Positions 15,084-24,996 of a stretch of 29,320 nucleotides of DNA are shown piece after piece. The notes under the pieces were generated by a model that did not search any database, was not told where the DNA came from, and saw only the letters and a program-made list of their open reading frames with translations. Position numbers and translations under genes: made by a program. This DNA is from Reyranella sp. (GTDB taxonomy: Bacteria; Pseudomonadota; Alphaproteobacteria; Reyranellales; Reyranellaceae), in NCBI GenBank assembly GCA_030681635.1, contig JAUXRT010000371.1, positions 1-29,320 on the forward strand, in the 5' to 3' direction. Numbering within the stretch: the first letter of the stretch is position 1; the number at the start of each line of letters is the position of its first letter.

Positions 15084-17284
15084 CGTGTCCGCAAGACCGC
15101 GGCGATCTCGCCGGCGGGCCGCTCGCGGAACATGTCGAAATGGCCGCTGTCGATGTCGACCTTCTTCAGGTTGCCCGACACAACAGGGCCCCAGCCCATC
15201 CGCTCGTCGAACAACCGGCCCCGCAACGGCTCGTTGCTGCGGAACAGGATGACGTCGCCGTCGTAGGGGCTTGGCCGGTAGCGCGTGACGGCATCGTACA
15301 GATAGTCGTCGAACCACTCGCCGGCGAGCGCTTGGCGCTGCGGGCCGCCCGTCTCTGGCGGCAGCAGGCCGGTATGGAAGAGGATGGGCTTGCGCACGAG
15401 ATCGTCCAGGGTGGCCTCGCCGCTCCGGAACTTCTTCAGCCGCTGGCCGTAGCGATGAAGGCGGAGTTGCTGGCGACGCAGCATGCGATCCCAGCTCGAC
15501 ATGGTCTCGCGATAGCCCGGGCCCCAGCTGTCGAAGAGGGCGACGAGCTCGACCTTCTCGCCCAGCTGCTGCAGCTGGCGCGCGGCCTCGAAGGCGAGCA
15601 CGCCGAACACGCAATGGCCGCCGAGGATGTAGGGACCTCGCGGTTGCGCCCACTGGATCAGCCGCCTGGTGTAGGTGCCGAAGTCCTCGAACGTATGCGC
15701 GCCCCAATCGAACGGGCCATCCTGGGGATAGAGCATGAGGTCGATGAAGGGCCGTTCCTCGCCCAGCATGCGCGCCAGCTGGAAATAGACCGACCGGTTG
15801 TTGAGCACGGTCACCGGCGTCTGCGCACCCCCCTCGTGGAAGCGGACGACATGGCGCGCCGGGTTGCGGAGCGGGATGACGCCCGGGGTCGCCTCGGGGA
15901 TCTCCTTAGGGTCATCCATGACCGGTGCGATATTGGCAGTCGTGGTCAACGCGTCCAGGCAGTCGCGCCAGGACTCGACGAGGCGCCGTACGGTTGCCGG
16001 CTCATAGAGAGAGGCATCGGCCTCGCAGGACAGGCGCCAGCCTTCGTCACGGCCGATCATGAAGAAGTTGAGGGGCCACAAGGTTCCCGAGGAGCACGAC
16101 GGCAGGGAGACCAGGCTGAAACGACCGGAGTCTTTGGTCTCGGTCTCCGCCGTGCCCGAATAGGAGCGGTGGACGACGAGATTGATGGCGTGCAACGGCT
16201 TGCTGTCGCGAGCGGGCGCGAACTTCCGAGCGATCTCGAACGGCAGGCGTTGATGTCTGAGGGCTTCGTGGACGGTGTCGGCAACGGCGCCCACGAACGC
16301 TCGGCCACCGGCCTTGTCGTCGACCCTGAGGCACAGCGTGATCGCGTTGACGGTCGGCCCAACCAGTTTCTCGGCGGCCGGCTCCTCACGGTTGGCGACC
16401 TGCGATCCAACCACGATCTCCGTGTCGCCCGTCACGCGGCGCAGCATCAGGGCGAGCCCGGCAACGGCGATCGTGTAGAGGGTGACGTTCTGCTGGCGGG
16501 CGAAGCCCTCGACCGCCCGGCTGAGGTCATCGGGCAGCAGGATGGACGTGATGTGGCTGGGCTCGCCCTCATCCTTGCCTTTGGGGACGGCGGGCAGGCG
16601 GTCGGGGGGCACTTCGGTGCCCACGGCGTGGTGGAGTTGCCGCTGCCAGAAGGATTGCGCCTCGTCGAGGGCGCCGCTTTCCAGCAGCGCCTGCTGCCAG
16701 AGGGCATAGTCGACGAACTGGAGCTCCGGCTCGGATGTGTCGGGAGCGGCGCCCGAGCTGATCGCGCTGGCGGCGGCCTGGAACTCGCGGGCGATCAGGC
16801 CGGTTGACCAGCCGTCGGCCACCATCGCGTGGAAGGTGAGCAGCAGGATGGCGCGATCGGCGCCGAGGCGCAGCAGGGTCGCGCGCATGAGCGGCGCCTG
16901 GCCGGGATCGATGGGCTCCAGCGCTTCGGCCCTGGCGATCTCCTCGGCCCGTGCCGCACTCTCGTTGGTCGGCAGGAACGACAGGTCGATGGCCCGCAGC
17001 TTGAGCGGGCATTGGGGCAGGACGACCTGGGCGAGCTTGCCGTCGACCTCGCAGAAGCCGGTGCGCAGGATCTCGTGCCGCTGCACGAGCGACTGCAGCG
17101 CGCCTTCGGCGGCTGCCTGCGACAGGCTCCCGTTCGCCAGCCAGCGCATGGCGATGTTCAACCCGGCCGGACCATCCGTCCTGTGCTGCGCCCAGAGTCG
17201 TTCCTGCAAAAGGGTGCACGGAAACAAGCCCGCGTCGCTGCTGTCGGGAGAGGCCTGCCGGTCGTTGAAGTCGCCGATGTTCAC
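15080..17284 (-). CDS. NRPS terminal protein, condensation-thioesterase (C-TE)
   Basis: The 734-residue protein has a condensation domain (about 18-455) and a type I thioesterase (about 470-734), with no adenylation or carrier domain. Condensation motifs include LLQERLW, RHEILRT near 69-75, and VGSQVANRE near 292-300. The HHxxxDG motif reads HAMVADG (152-158), so the second, catalytic His is Ala153. The thioesterase has GGHCVFG with Cys558 as nucleophile where Ser is usual, Asp585 in LFDSWGPG and His715 in DSGHFDMF. GTG at 17284 overlaps the stop of the hybrid synthase gene (GTGA), which fixes the start. It should act last, on the chain carried by the T domain of the preceding protein, possibly releasing it by hydrolysis, cyclisation or capture by a free amine. 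Confidence 0.9.
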   Translation of the reverse strand: MNIGDFNDRQASPDSSDAGLFPCTLLQERLWAQHRTDGPAGLNIAMRWLANGSLSQAAAEGALQSLVQRHEILRTGFCEVDGKLAQVVLPQCPLKLRAIDLSFLPTNESAARAEEIARAEALEPIDPGQAPLMRATLLRLGADRAILLLTFHAMVADGWSTGLIAREFQAAASAISSGAAPDTSEPELQFVDYALWQQALLESGALDEAQSFWQRQLHHAVGTEVPPDRLPAVPKGKDEGEPSHITSILLPDDLSRAVEGFARQQNVTLYTIAVAGLALMLRRVTGDTEIVVGSQVANREEPAAEKLVGPTVNAITLCLRVDDKAGGRAFVGAVADTVHEALRHQRLPFEIARKFAPARDSKPLHAINLVVHRSYSGTAETETKDSGRFSLVSLPSCSSGTLWPLNFFMIGRDEGWRLSCEADASLYEPATVRRLVESWRDCLDALTTTANIAPVMDDPKEIPEATPGVIPLRNPARHVVRFHEGGAQTPVTVLNNRSVYFQLARMLGEERPFIDLMLYPQDGPFDWGAHTFEDFGTYTRRLIQWAQPRGPYILGGHCVFGVLAFEAARQLQQLGEKVELVALFDSWGPGYRETMSSWDRMLRRQQLRLHRYGQRLKKFRSGEATLDDLVRKPILFHTGLLPPETGGPQRQALAGEWFDDYLYDAVTRYRPSPYDGDVILFRSNEPLRGRLFDERMGWGPVVSGNLKKVDIDSGHFDMFRERPAGEIAAVLRTR

Positions 17285-20200
17285 GGCGCGAGGGTACGCC
17301 TTCGGGCACCACGCCGGAAGTCGGCAAGCGCCGGGGCTTTCTTGGCGGGCGCATCGCGCGGCGCCGCGGGCTTGCCTTCCAGCTCCTGCGCGAGAATAGC
17401 GACGGTGGGGTTCTTCATCAGCTCGCGCGCGCTGACAGCGATGCCGTCTCTTTCCAGTTGAGCGGCGATGCGGAAGACTTGGAGCGAATCCGCACCCAGC
17501 GCAAACAGCGGATCGTGGATACCGATTTGCGGCAAGCCGATCACGCTGGCCCACACTGCGGCGATCCTGGTCTCCAGCAGCGTCCGCGGCCGGCTGTCGG
17601 CCGGCGTCGTCGCCGCCGCGGCGGGGCCGGGCGGGGGCAGCGCGTTGCGGTCGACCTTGCCGTTGGGCGTCAACGGCAGTGCCTCGAATCCGACCCAGCG
17701 CGCCGGGACCATGTAGTCCGGCAGCCGGTTGGCGAGGTAAGCCGAGAACTCGGCAGGCCTGGCGCCGTCGGTGGCGACGACATACGCCACAAGCACCGGC
17801 TCGGGGCCAACGTCGGTGCGCAACAGGACGGCGCAGTCGCGCACGCCAGGCACCTGTCGCAGCACGCTCTCGATCTCCTCGAGCTCGATCCTGAAGCCGC
17901 GCAGCTTCACCTGGCGATCGACGCGGCCGAGCAACTCGAACTCGCCCGACGACAGCAGGCGGGCGAGATCGCCGGTCCAATAGAGGCGTCTGGCTGGCCG
18001 GCCGGCGAGGGAGATCGACCTGAAATGCTGTGCGGTGAGGTCGCTGCGGTCGAAATACCCCTTGGCCAGACCGTCGCCGCCGATGAAGAGGTTGCCGGCG
18101 GCGCCGGGCAGGGCGATGCGGTCGCGATCGTCCAGAACGTACAGTTGCGTGTTCGCGAGCGGCTTGCCGATGGTGACGTCTGGCTCGCCGGCCTGCATCT
18201 CGCGTCCGGAGGAATAGAGGGTGGTTTCCGTCGGTCCATAGAGATTCCAGAGCCGTCCGCCGCCGGCCAGCAGCCGGTCGGCGACGTCGCGGGGCACCGC
18301 TTCGCCGACGGTGATCATCTTCAGCGTCGGGTGCGACGAGAAACCTGCTTCGAGGAGCATTCGCCACAAGGTCGGTGTCGCCTGCATCAGCGTGGCGCCT
18401 GCCTGCCGCGCCAGCGCCACCAGCTCGAACCCGCTCTTGACCTCCTCGACTTCGCTCACGACCAGGCGGCCGCCGACGATCAACGGCGTGTAGAGTTCCG
18501 CCGCGGCGACATCGAAGGTGATGGCGCTCGAGGCGACGGCGACATCGGCCGCGGTGACGTCGCACCGCCGCGCCACGTCGCAGATCACGTTGGTCAGCGC
18601 CCGGTGGCCCACCTCGACGCCCTTGGGCGTCCCGGTCGAGCCCGACGTGAAGAGGATGTAGGCGGTGTCGTCCGGCGGTACGCGCGGCAGGGCATGGCCG
18701 TTCAGGCGCTCGTCGAGGTCGAGTCGATCGAGGCGCAAGGCGAAGGCATAGGGGGCGATCGCCCGGATGCGATCGTCGTGGCAGATGATGCCGTCGATCT
18801 GTGCCGCGATCGCAATCTGCTTGAGCCGCTCCAGCGGCTGATGGACGTCGAGCGGGACATAGGCATGGCCCGACTTCATCACCGCGAGCAGGGCAACCGG
18901 CAGCGCACGGGAACGGTCCATCGCGATGGCGATCCGGCCGCGGCGCTTGATGCTCACGCCCAGGATCTCCTGCGCCAGGCGCGTCGATCGGGCGTCGAGG
19001 TCGGCATACGACATCGTACCGGCGCCGTCGGTGCAGGCGATGGCGCCGGGGGTCTTTGCCGCCTGCGCCTTGAACAGATCGTGGATGCAGCTTTCGCTGG
19101 GATAGGGCGCTGCGCTGTCGTTGACCACGTCCAGGACGAAATGCTCCTGCTCGGCGGACAGGACGGGCAGCGCCGACAAGGGCGTTTCGGGCGCTGTGCA
19201 GATGCCCTCGAGGACGCGCCGGTAGTGCATCATCCAGCGGCGGATCGTCGATTCGTCGAACAGGTCGGTGTTGTAGTCGCAATCGATCCGCAGGCCTGCG
19301 GCGGACTCGGTAACATTGACGAAGATGTCGAAGTTGACCGCCGCCTTCGCGTTGGGCGTGACCGTGGCGAGGGGTCCGCCGAAATCCAGGTCGTCGCGCA
19401 GGCGCTCGAGGTTGAACTGCACCTCGGTGAGCGGGAGCCGGTTGGCGACACGCAGCAGCGGCAACGCCCGCACCAGGGTGCCGTAGGTGCAATGCGGATG
19501 GTCGAAGCCGTCGAGCAGGCGTTGTGCCGCCGTCTGGACATGCGTGCCGAACGGCGTGTTCCAAGCCAGCGGCGCGCGGAAAGGCAGCATGTGGACGCAG
19601 TGCCCGACGAGCTCCGGTTCGTCATCGACGGGCTGACCCGCCACCGGCACGGCCATCACGATGTCGGCTGTGTTCGTGAGCCGGCCGAGGACTGTCTGGA
19701 GTGCGGTGAAAAGCACGGAGAAAAGCGTTGTGCCGTGTGTCGCGCCCGTCCGCTTCAAGGAGGAAAGGAGCCCGGCGTCGAACCGGGTCGAGTAGGTGGC
19801 ACCGGTATAGGATCGCGACGCCGGGCGCTGACGGTCCACCGGCAGGTCGGCAAGTACCGGCAGATCTTCATAAAGGGCCGTCCAATAGGCGAGATCGCCC
19901 TGCCGCGAATCGTTTGCTGCCGCCTCGGCCTGTGCATATTGCGAAAAGCCGGGGGCAGGGGACAGGAGCGTGGGCTGGCCGGCGCGCGCACACCGGTAGT
20001 GGGTGGCAAGGTCGCTCAGGATGATGTTCATCGACCAGCCGTCGCAGACGATGTGGTGGGCGGCGAACAGAAGGACGTGGCGGTCCTTGGCGAGCCGGAC
20101 GAGCGTGGCTCGGACCAGCGGTCCGGCCCACAGGTCGAACGGCGTGCGCGCATCGGCGGCGACTAGGGCCGCGAGGGCCGCATCCGCATCGCGCTCGCGT

Positions 20201-23200
20201 GAGTAATCCAGGGGCTCGAGTTCCAGTTCGAGCGATGGCCGGAAATACATGCGTTCGTCGTCGCGTCCCAGGTGCCCGCGCAGGGCCTCATGGCGCGCGA
20301 TGACGGCGTTCACCGAAGTCACAAGGACGGCGGGATCGATCTCGCCGTCGAGCGCGATGCTGATCGATTCGTTGAAGGCGCACGACGCATCGTCCCCCAT
20401 CTGGGCCGCCACCAGGATTTCCAGCTGCGGTTCGGTGAGCGGTGCCGACGTGACGGCGCCGGCCGATCGTTCTGCCTCGAGAATTCCCCCGGCCTCCAGC
20501 GCATCGAGTGCCGAGGTGAAAGCGCTCTCGATGGCCGCTATGTCGGCGTCGGAGTGCGCCGTGGTGAGGAAGCAGGGAAAGCCTTCCTGGACATGGACGC
20601 CGAGCGCACGCATCTGCGGCCAGAAGAGCGATGCCAGCGCGCCGTCCGCCGCGAAGTTGATGTAGAACCAGCTCGAATAGGCTTCGGCGCGCGCGGCCAG
20701 GCCGCGCCGCTCGAGGTCGCGGTTCAAGGTGTCGACCAGGCGTGCCGTGCGCGCGGTGAGCCGCTCCTGCAGCGCCGGGCCCTCCGCCTTGAGATGCAGC
20801 AGCACCGCCTTGGCGGCGGCGAGCGCCAGCGGATGGCGCACGAAGGTGCCGGCGAAGAAGGTTGGCGCGGTCTCGGGAACCGAGTCGTCGCCGTAGCGCC
20901 ACATGCCGCCGTCGAGGGCATCCATGAAGCGCGCCTTGCCGGCCAGGATACCGATCGGCATGCCGCCGCCCACGACCTTGCCGTAAGTTGCGAGGTCGGC
21001 TTTTACACCGAAGACCGCTTGCATGCCGCCCGCGTGGACGCGGAAGCCGGTGACGATCTCGTCAAACACGAGGGCCGAGCCGCCGGCTTCGGTGAGGGTG
21101 CGCAGCTTTTGCAGGAAGGCGCGGGGCTGTAGCGCGGGATGGCGGCTCTGCACAGGTTCGACCAGCACGGCGGCGACGTCGTGGCCGTTCGCCTCGATCC
21201 ACGCCAGGCTCTGCGGATCGCCATAGGGCAGCACCGTCATGTTGGCGACCGCTTCCGGCGGGATGCCGGGCGCGATGGGCAGGGCGCGGTGCGCGGGGCC
21301 ACCGCCGGCCTTCACCAGCACCTCGTCGAACTGGCCATGATAGCCGTGGGCGAAGACAACGACGCGTTCGCGCCCGGTCACGGCACGCGCCACGCGAATG
21401 GCCGCCATCACCGCTTCCGAGCCTGTGTTGCAGAAGGTGACCCGCTCGCCGCCCGTCATTTCCGACACGAGCGCGGCCACCTCGCCGGCCAGTTGGGTTT
21501 GCGGCCCGATGGGAAAGCCTTCGTGGATCTGCGCGATGACGGCTGCCGTGACGAAATCCGGCGAGTGCCCGAACATCGTCTGACCGAAGCCATTGACCAG
21601 ATCGACGTACTCGTTGCCGTCGATGTCCCAGAGCTTCGAGCCCTTGGCCCGTGACGCGACAACCGGGTAGACCAGTTCCTTCCACTCCTGGCGGAAGCCG
21701 GCAACCGTTCGTGGATCGGCGAGCACGGCGCGATCCCGCTGCGTCAGGGACTTGGAGAGCGGCGTGCGCTCGTTCAATCGATGGACCAGACCTTCGACAT
21801 AGTCGCGCTGCGCATTGCTCAGTGCGGTCGGACTCTTGCCCACGGCCGGCCGGTAGACGCGCACGCGGGCGTCGGCGTCGTCCGACCCTTCCGACACTGG
21901 CGCCGCGCCGGAGGAGGGCTGGGCCTGGAAGGCGCGCAATTGTTCGGCGAACAGGGCGTTCATCGCCTTCAGCTGCGTCTGAACGAGGGTCGAGAGCGCC
22001 TCGGCCGAGGGCGAGGCGGTGCCGGGCATTGCAGTCGTCGGCAGCATCTGATCCGGCGACAGGGTCGCATCGAGATGGGCGGCGAGCAGCGCCGTCGACG
22101 ACAGCTCCTTCAGCAACTGCCGGAACGTGATGCGGACCTGGAACTTCTTCTCCAGTGCCCGAGCGACCTGGCCAAGCAGGAGGGAGTCGAAGCCGAGTTC
22201 GAGGAAGCTCGCTTCGGGATCGATGTCGGACACGCCCGACAGATCCGTGAGGATCTCGACGATCTGGGCTTGCAGGGCGGGGAGGCGGGATGCCGGGAGG
22301 CCGGGAGGCGAAGCGGCCGCCATAGGCAATTCCGGCGCGACGGCAACCGGCGGCTCGGCGAGCTTCCGCTTGCCCGCACGATCGATCCAATGCCGTGATC
22401 GCTGAAAGGAATAGGTCGGCAACGGGATCCGGCGGCCGTGAGGGGGCGCGATGGCCTTCCAGTCCGGTGTGAAGCCGGCGCGCCACAGCGCGGCGAGCGC
22501 GTCGGACAGACCGTCCGTGTCGGCATCGGCGAGGCTCGCCGCGACACCACGCATCCGGCGGCGGTCGACGGTCTGTGCCGCCAGGGCCGACAGGGTACGG
22601 CCGGGCCCGACTTCGAGCAGGAAGGGCTGGCCGTCCTGCGCCACGGTCGCAAGCGCATCGGCAAACCGCACCGGCGCTCGGCCATGCCGCGCCCAGTACG
22701 TGGGGTCGATCGCCTGCGCCGCTTCCACCCAGCCGCCCGTGACGCTCGAGGCGAAGGCCATCTGCGGCGGCGCCAGCGGTACGGCGCCGGCAGCGTGCTC
22801 GATGTCCGCCAGCGCGGGGTCGAGAGCGCGTGAATGGAAGGCATGCGAGACGGCGAGAAGCCGGCAGGCGACGCCGCGCTTGGTCAGCCGGTCGGCCAGG
22901 GCGTCGATTTGCTCGCGCGGGCCCGAGGCGACGCAGAGCGATGGCGCATTGACGGCGGCAAGATCGAGCGCATCGCCCAACTCGGCGTGCAGTTCGGCTT
23001 CCGGAAGGCGCACCGCCAGCATGGCGCCCGGCGCCATGGTCTGCATGATCCGCGCGCGCGTGGCTATGAGTCGGCAGCCTTCCTCGAAGGAGAAGACGCC
23101 GGCCAGACACGCCGCGACGAACTCGCCGACGCTGTGGCCTACCATGGCATCCGGACGTAGACCCCAGGACATCCAGAGCCTCGCCAGCGCGTACTCGAAG

Positions 23201-24996
23201 ATGAACAGGGCCGGTTGCGTGAGCAGGGTTGCGTCGCCGCCGGTCGCTTCGGGCTCGAGCAGTTGCGCGCGCAGCCCGGCGCCGACGATTGGATCGGCAA
23301 TCGCGATGCCCTCGTCCATCAGCGCCCGGAAGGATGCGTGATCGCGGTAGAGGTCGCGCGCCATCCCCGGATACTGCGCACCCTGCCCAGGAAACATGAA
23401 GATCAGCGGCGCGCGCCCGGCCGGCCAGGGCGCAGGCGTGGACAGCCCGCGCAGCGCCTCTATCGCCTCCTCGCGCGACGAGCAGGCGACGGCGGTGCGG
23501 CGCTCGAAGGCGCGGCGGCCGACCTGCAGCGTATGGGCGACATCCTCCAGCGCCGTGTCCGGGTTGCGGGCAAGATGGTCGGCGAGGGCGGCGGCAGCAG
23601 CGGCAAGCGCCGCATCATTCCTGGCGGAGAGCGGCAGGACATGGCGGCGCTGCGTCGCGTCGCGGGCCTGTGCTGCGGACGGCGCTTCTTCGAGCACGAC
23701 ATGCACATTGGTGCCGCCGACGCCGAAGGAACTGACACCGGCGCGTCGCGGGGAGCGTCCCTGTGGCCAGGCGACTGGGGCCGTCGGGAAATAGAACGGC
23801 GTTCCGGCGAGGTCGATGTGCCGGTTGGGCCTGTGGAAGTTCGCCAGCGGCGGGATCTCGTGATGAGTGAGCGCAAGCGCCGCCTTGATCAGTCCCGTGG
23901 CGCCGGCGGCGACGTCCAGATGGCCGATGTTCGCCTTGGCGGAACCCAGCGCACAGTGGGGCCGGTCGACCCGGCCCGATCCGAAGCCCTGCACCAGCCC
24001 GGCGAACTCGATGGGATCACCGAGCGGGGTCGCGGTGCCATGGCATTCGACGTAGCCGATCGACGCCGCGTCCACGTCCGCCGAGGCGAGGGCCGCGGCG
24101 ATGACCGACGCCTGTCCCCGCACGCTTGGCGCGGTGAAACCGACCTTGTCGCTGCCGTCGTTGTTGACCGCGCTGCCGCGAATGACGGCGTAGATGTGGT
24201 CGCGGTCCTCGACGGCGTCGGCGAGGCGTTTCAGCACCACGATCGCAGCGCCGTCGCCGAAGATGGTGCCCGCCGCGTCCTCGTCGAACGGGCGGCAGAC
24301 GCCGTCGGGCGACACCATGCCGCCGTCCAGATGCTGATAGCCGCGCTTCTGCGGGAAGGTGATGGAGGCGCCGCCGGCCAGCGCCATGTCGGACTGATGC
24401 AGAAGCAGGCTCTGGCAGGCCTGGGCGATCGCGAGCAGCGATGTCGAGCAGGCGCTTTGAACCGTCATCGCCGGCCCGCGCAGGTTCAGCTTGTAGGCGA
24501 TGCGCGTTGCCAGCGTATCGGGCAGGGCGCCCAGCAACGCATCGTAGGATCCGACCTGGTAGTCGCTGGCGAACCGGTCCGCATCGAGCCGTTCGGCCAG
24601 CACGTTCGTCAGCAGGTAGGTGTTCATGCTGCAACCGGCGAACACGCCGATCGCGCCGGGAAACCGCGCCGGATCGTAGCCTGCGTCCTCGAGCGCGGAC
24701 CAGGCGCACTCGAGCAGCAGCCGGTGTTGCGGATCGGTCAGGGCCGCCTCGCGGGGCAGCATGCCGAAGAACTCCGCATCGAACTTGTCGACGTCGGCGA
24801 GGATCGGGCGAGCCCGCACGAAGTTGCTGGCGTTGCGAATATCGGGAGGAAAGGCATCCTCCAACTCGGCGTCCGAGAAGCGGCTGACCGAGATCTTGCC
24901 GGCCCGGATGTTGGCCCAGAACTGGTTCAGGTCGTCGGCACCAGGAAACCTGCCGGAAACGCCAATGATGGCGATGGCGTTTTCCGGGAGGCTCAT
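17281..24996 (-). CDS. Hybrid PKS-NRPS: KS-AT-ACP-aminotransferase-C-A-T
   Basis: This 2571-residue synthase has, in order: ketosynthase (5-435; Cys183 in QSACSTS, His319, His359); acyltransferase (530-845; GHSVGE with Ser622, and HAFH at 718-721, the malonyl type); ACP (905-975; Ser938 in GFDSL); PLP aminotransferase of the glutamate-semialdehyde class (about 1085-1505; DEIVTGFR, Lys1340 in YGKVVGGG); condensation (1515-1950; intact HHIVCDG at 1647-1653); adenylation (1968-2445; LFTSGSTGTPKG, YGPTETT, NGKVD); and carrier (2470-2540; Ser2504 in GADSL). There is no ketoreductase, so the beta-keto group should become a beta-amine. The module order resembles McyE and the iturin/mycosubtilin synthases. 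ATG at 24996 overlaps the upstream stop (ATGA); the frame extends to 25335, but that part is shadow. Confidence 0.95.
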   Translation of the reverse strand: MSLPENAIAIIGVSGRFPGADDLNQFWANIRAGKISVSRFSDAELEDAFPPDIRNASNFVRARPILADVDKFDAEFFGMLPREAALTDPQHRLLLECAWSALEDAGYDPARFPGAIGVFAGCSMNTYLLTNVLAERLDADRFASDYQVGSYDALLGALPDTLATRIAYKLNLRGPAMTVQSACSTSLLAIAQACQSLLLHQSDMALAGGASITFPQKRGYQHLDGGMVSPDGVCRPFDEDAAGTIFGDGAAIVVLKRLADAVEDRDHIYAVIRGSAVNNDGSDKVGFTAPSVRGQASVIAAALASADVDAASIGYVECHGTATPLGDPIEFAGLVQGFGSGRVDRPHCALGSAKANIGHLDVAAGATGLIKAALALTHHEIPPLANFHRPNRHIDLAGTPFYFPTAPVAWPQGRSPRRAGVSSFGVGGTNVHVVLEEAPSAAQARDATQRRHVLPLSARNDAALAAAAAALADHLARNPDTALEDVAHTLQVGRRAFERRTAVACSSREEAIEALRGLSTPAPWPAGRAPLIFMFPGQGAQYPGMARDLYRDHASFRALMDEGIAIADPIVGAGLRAQLLEPEATGGDATLLTQPALFIFEYALARLWMSWGLRPDAMVGHSVGEFVAACLAGVFSFEEGCRLIATRARIMQTMAPGAMLAVRLPEAELHAELGDALDLAAVNAPSLCVASGPREQIDALADRLTKRGVACRLLAVSHAFHSRALDPALADIEHAAGAVPLAPPQMAFASSVTGGWVEAAQAIDPTYWARHGRAPVRFADALATVAQDGQPFLLEVGPGRTLSALAAQTVDRRRMRGVAASLADADTDGLSDALAALWRAGFTPDWKAIAPPHGRRIPLPTYSFQRSRHWIDRAGKRKLAEPPVAVAPELPMAAASPPGLPASRLPALQAQIVEILTDLSGVSDIDPEASFLELGFDSLLLGQVARALEKKFQVRITFRQLLKELSSTALLAAHLDATLSPDQMLPTTAMPGTASPSAEALSTLVQTQLKAMNALFAEQLRAFQAQPSSGAAPVSEGSDDADARVRVYRPAVGKSPTALSNAQRDYVEGLVHRLNERTPLSKSLTQRDRAVLADPRTVAGFRQEWKELVYPVVASRAKGSKLWDIDGNEYVDLVNGFGQTMFGHSPDFVTAAVIAQIHEGFPIGPQTQLAGEVAALVSEMTGGERVTFCNTGSEAVMAAIRVARAVTGRERVVVFAHGYHGQFDEVLVKAGGGPAHRALPIAPGIPPEAVANMTVLPYGDPQSLAWIEANGHDVAAVLVEPVQSRHPALQPRAFLQKLRTLTEAGGSALVFDEIVTGFRVHAGGMQAVFGVKADLATYGKVVGGGMPIGILAGKARFMDALDGGMWRYGDDSVPETAPTFFAGTFVRHPLALAAAKAVLLHLKAEGPALQERLTARTARLVDTLNRDLERRGLAARAEAYSSWFYINFAADGALASLFWPQMRALGVHVQEGFPCFLTTAHSDADIAAIESAFTSALDALEAGGILEAERSAGAVTSAPLTEPQLEILVAAQMGDDASCAFNESISIALDGEIDPAVLVTSVNAVIARHEALRGHLGRDDERMYFRPSLELELEPLDYSRERDADAALAALVAADARTPFDLWAGPLVRATLVRLAKDRHVLLFAAHHIVCDGWSMNIILSDLATHYRCARAGQPTLLSPAPGFSQYAQAEAAANDSRQGDLAYWTALYEDLPVLADLPVDRQRPASRSYTGATYSTRFDAGLLSSLKRTGATHGTTLFSVLFTALQTVLGRLTNTADIVMAVPVAGQPVDDEPELVGHCVHMLPFRAPLAWNTPFGTHVQTAAQRLLDGFDHPHCTYGTLVRALPLLRVANRLPLTEVQFNLERLRDDLDFGGPLATVTPNAKAAVNFDIFVNVTESAAGLRIDCDYNTDLFDESTIRRWMMHYRRVLEGICTAPETPLSALPVLSAEQEHFVLDVVNDSAAPYPSESCIHDLFKAQAAKTPGAIACTDGAGTMSYADLDARSTRLAQEILGVSIKRRGRIAIAMDRSRALPVALLAVMKSGHAYVPLDVHQPLERLKQIAIAAQIDGIICHDDRIRAIAPYAFALRLDRLDLDERLNGHALPRVPPDDTAYILFTSGSTGTPKGVEVGHRALTNVICDVARRCDVTAADVAVASSAITFDVAAAELYTPLIVGGRLVVSEVEEVKSGFELVALARQAGATLMQATPTLWRMLLEAGFSSHPTLKMITVGEAVPRDVADRLLAGGGRLWNLYGPTETTLYSSGREMQAGEPDVTIGKPLANTQLYVLDDRDRIALPGAAGNLFIGGDGLAKGYFDRSDLTAQHFRSISLAGRPARRLYWTGDLARLLSSGEFELLGRVDRQVKLRGFRIELEEIESVLRQVPGVRDCAVLLRTDVGPEPVLVAYVVATDGARPAEFSAYLANRLPDYMVPARWVGFEALPLTPNGKVDRNALPPPGPAAAATTPADSRPRTLLETRIAAVWASVIGLPQIGIHDPLFALGADSLQVFRIAAQLERDGIAVSARELMKNPTVAILAQELEGKPAAPRDAPAKKAPALADFRRGARRRTLAP

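Noticed and set aside
15084..15707. N-terminal extension of the hydrolase frame
   Set aside because: This part lies in the wrong frame over the thioesterase. GTG at 15083, overlapping the stop of the C-TE gene, is the true start.
17458..20166. 902-codon open frame on the plus strand inside the NRPS gene
   Set aside because: It is antisense to well-supported C, A and T domains and its translation is Arg/Gly/Gln/Asp-rich with no domain pattern. Long antisense frames are expected in GC-rich coding DNA.
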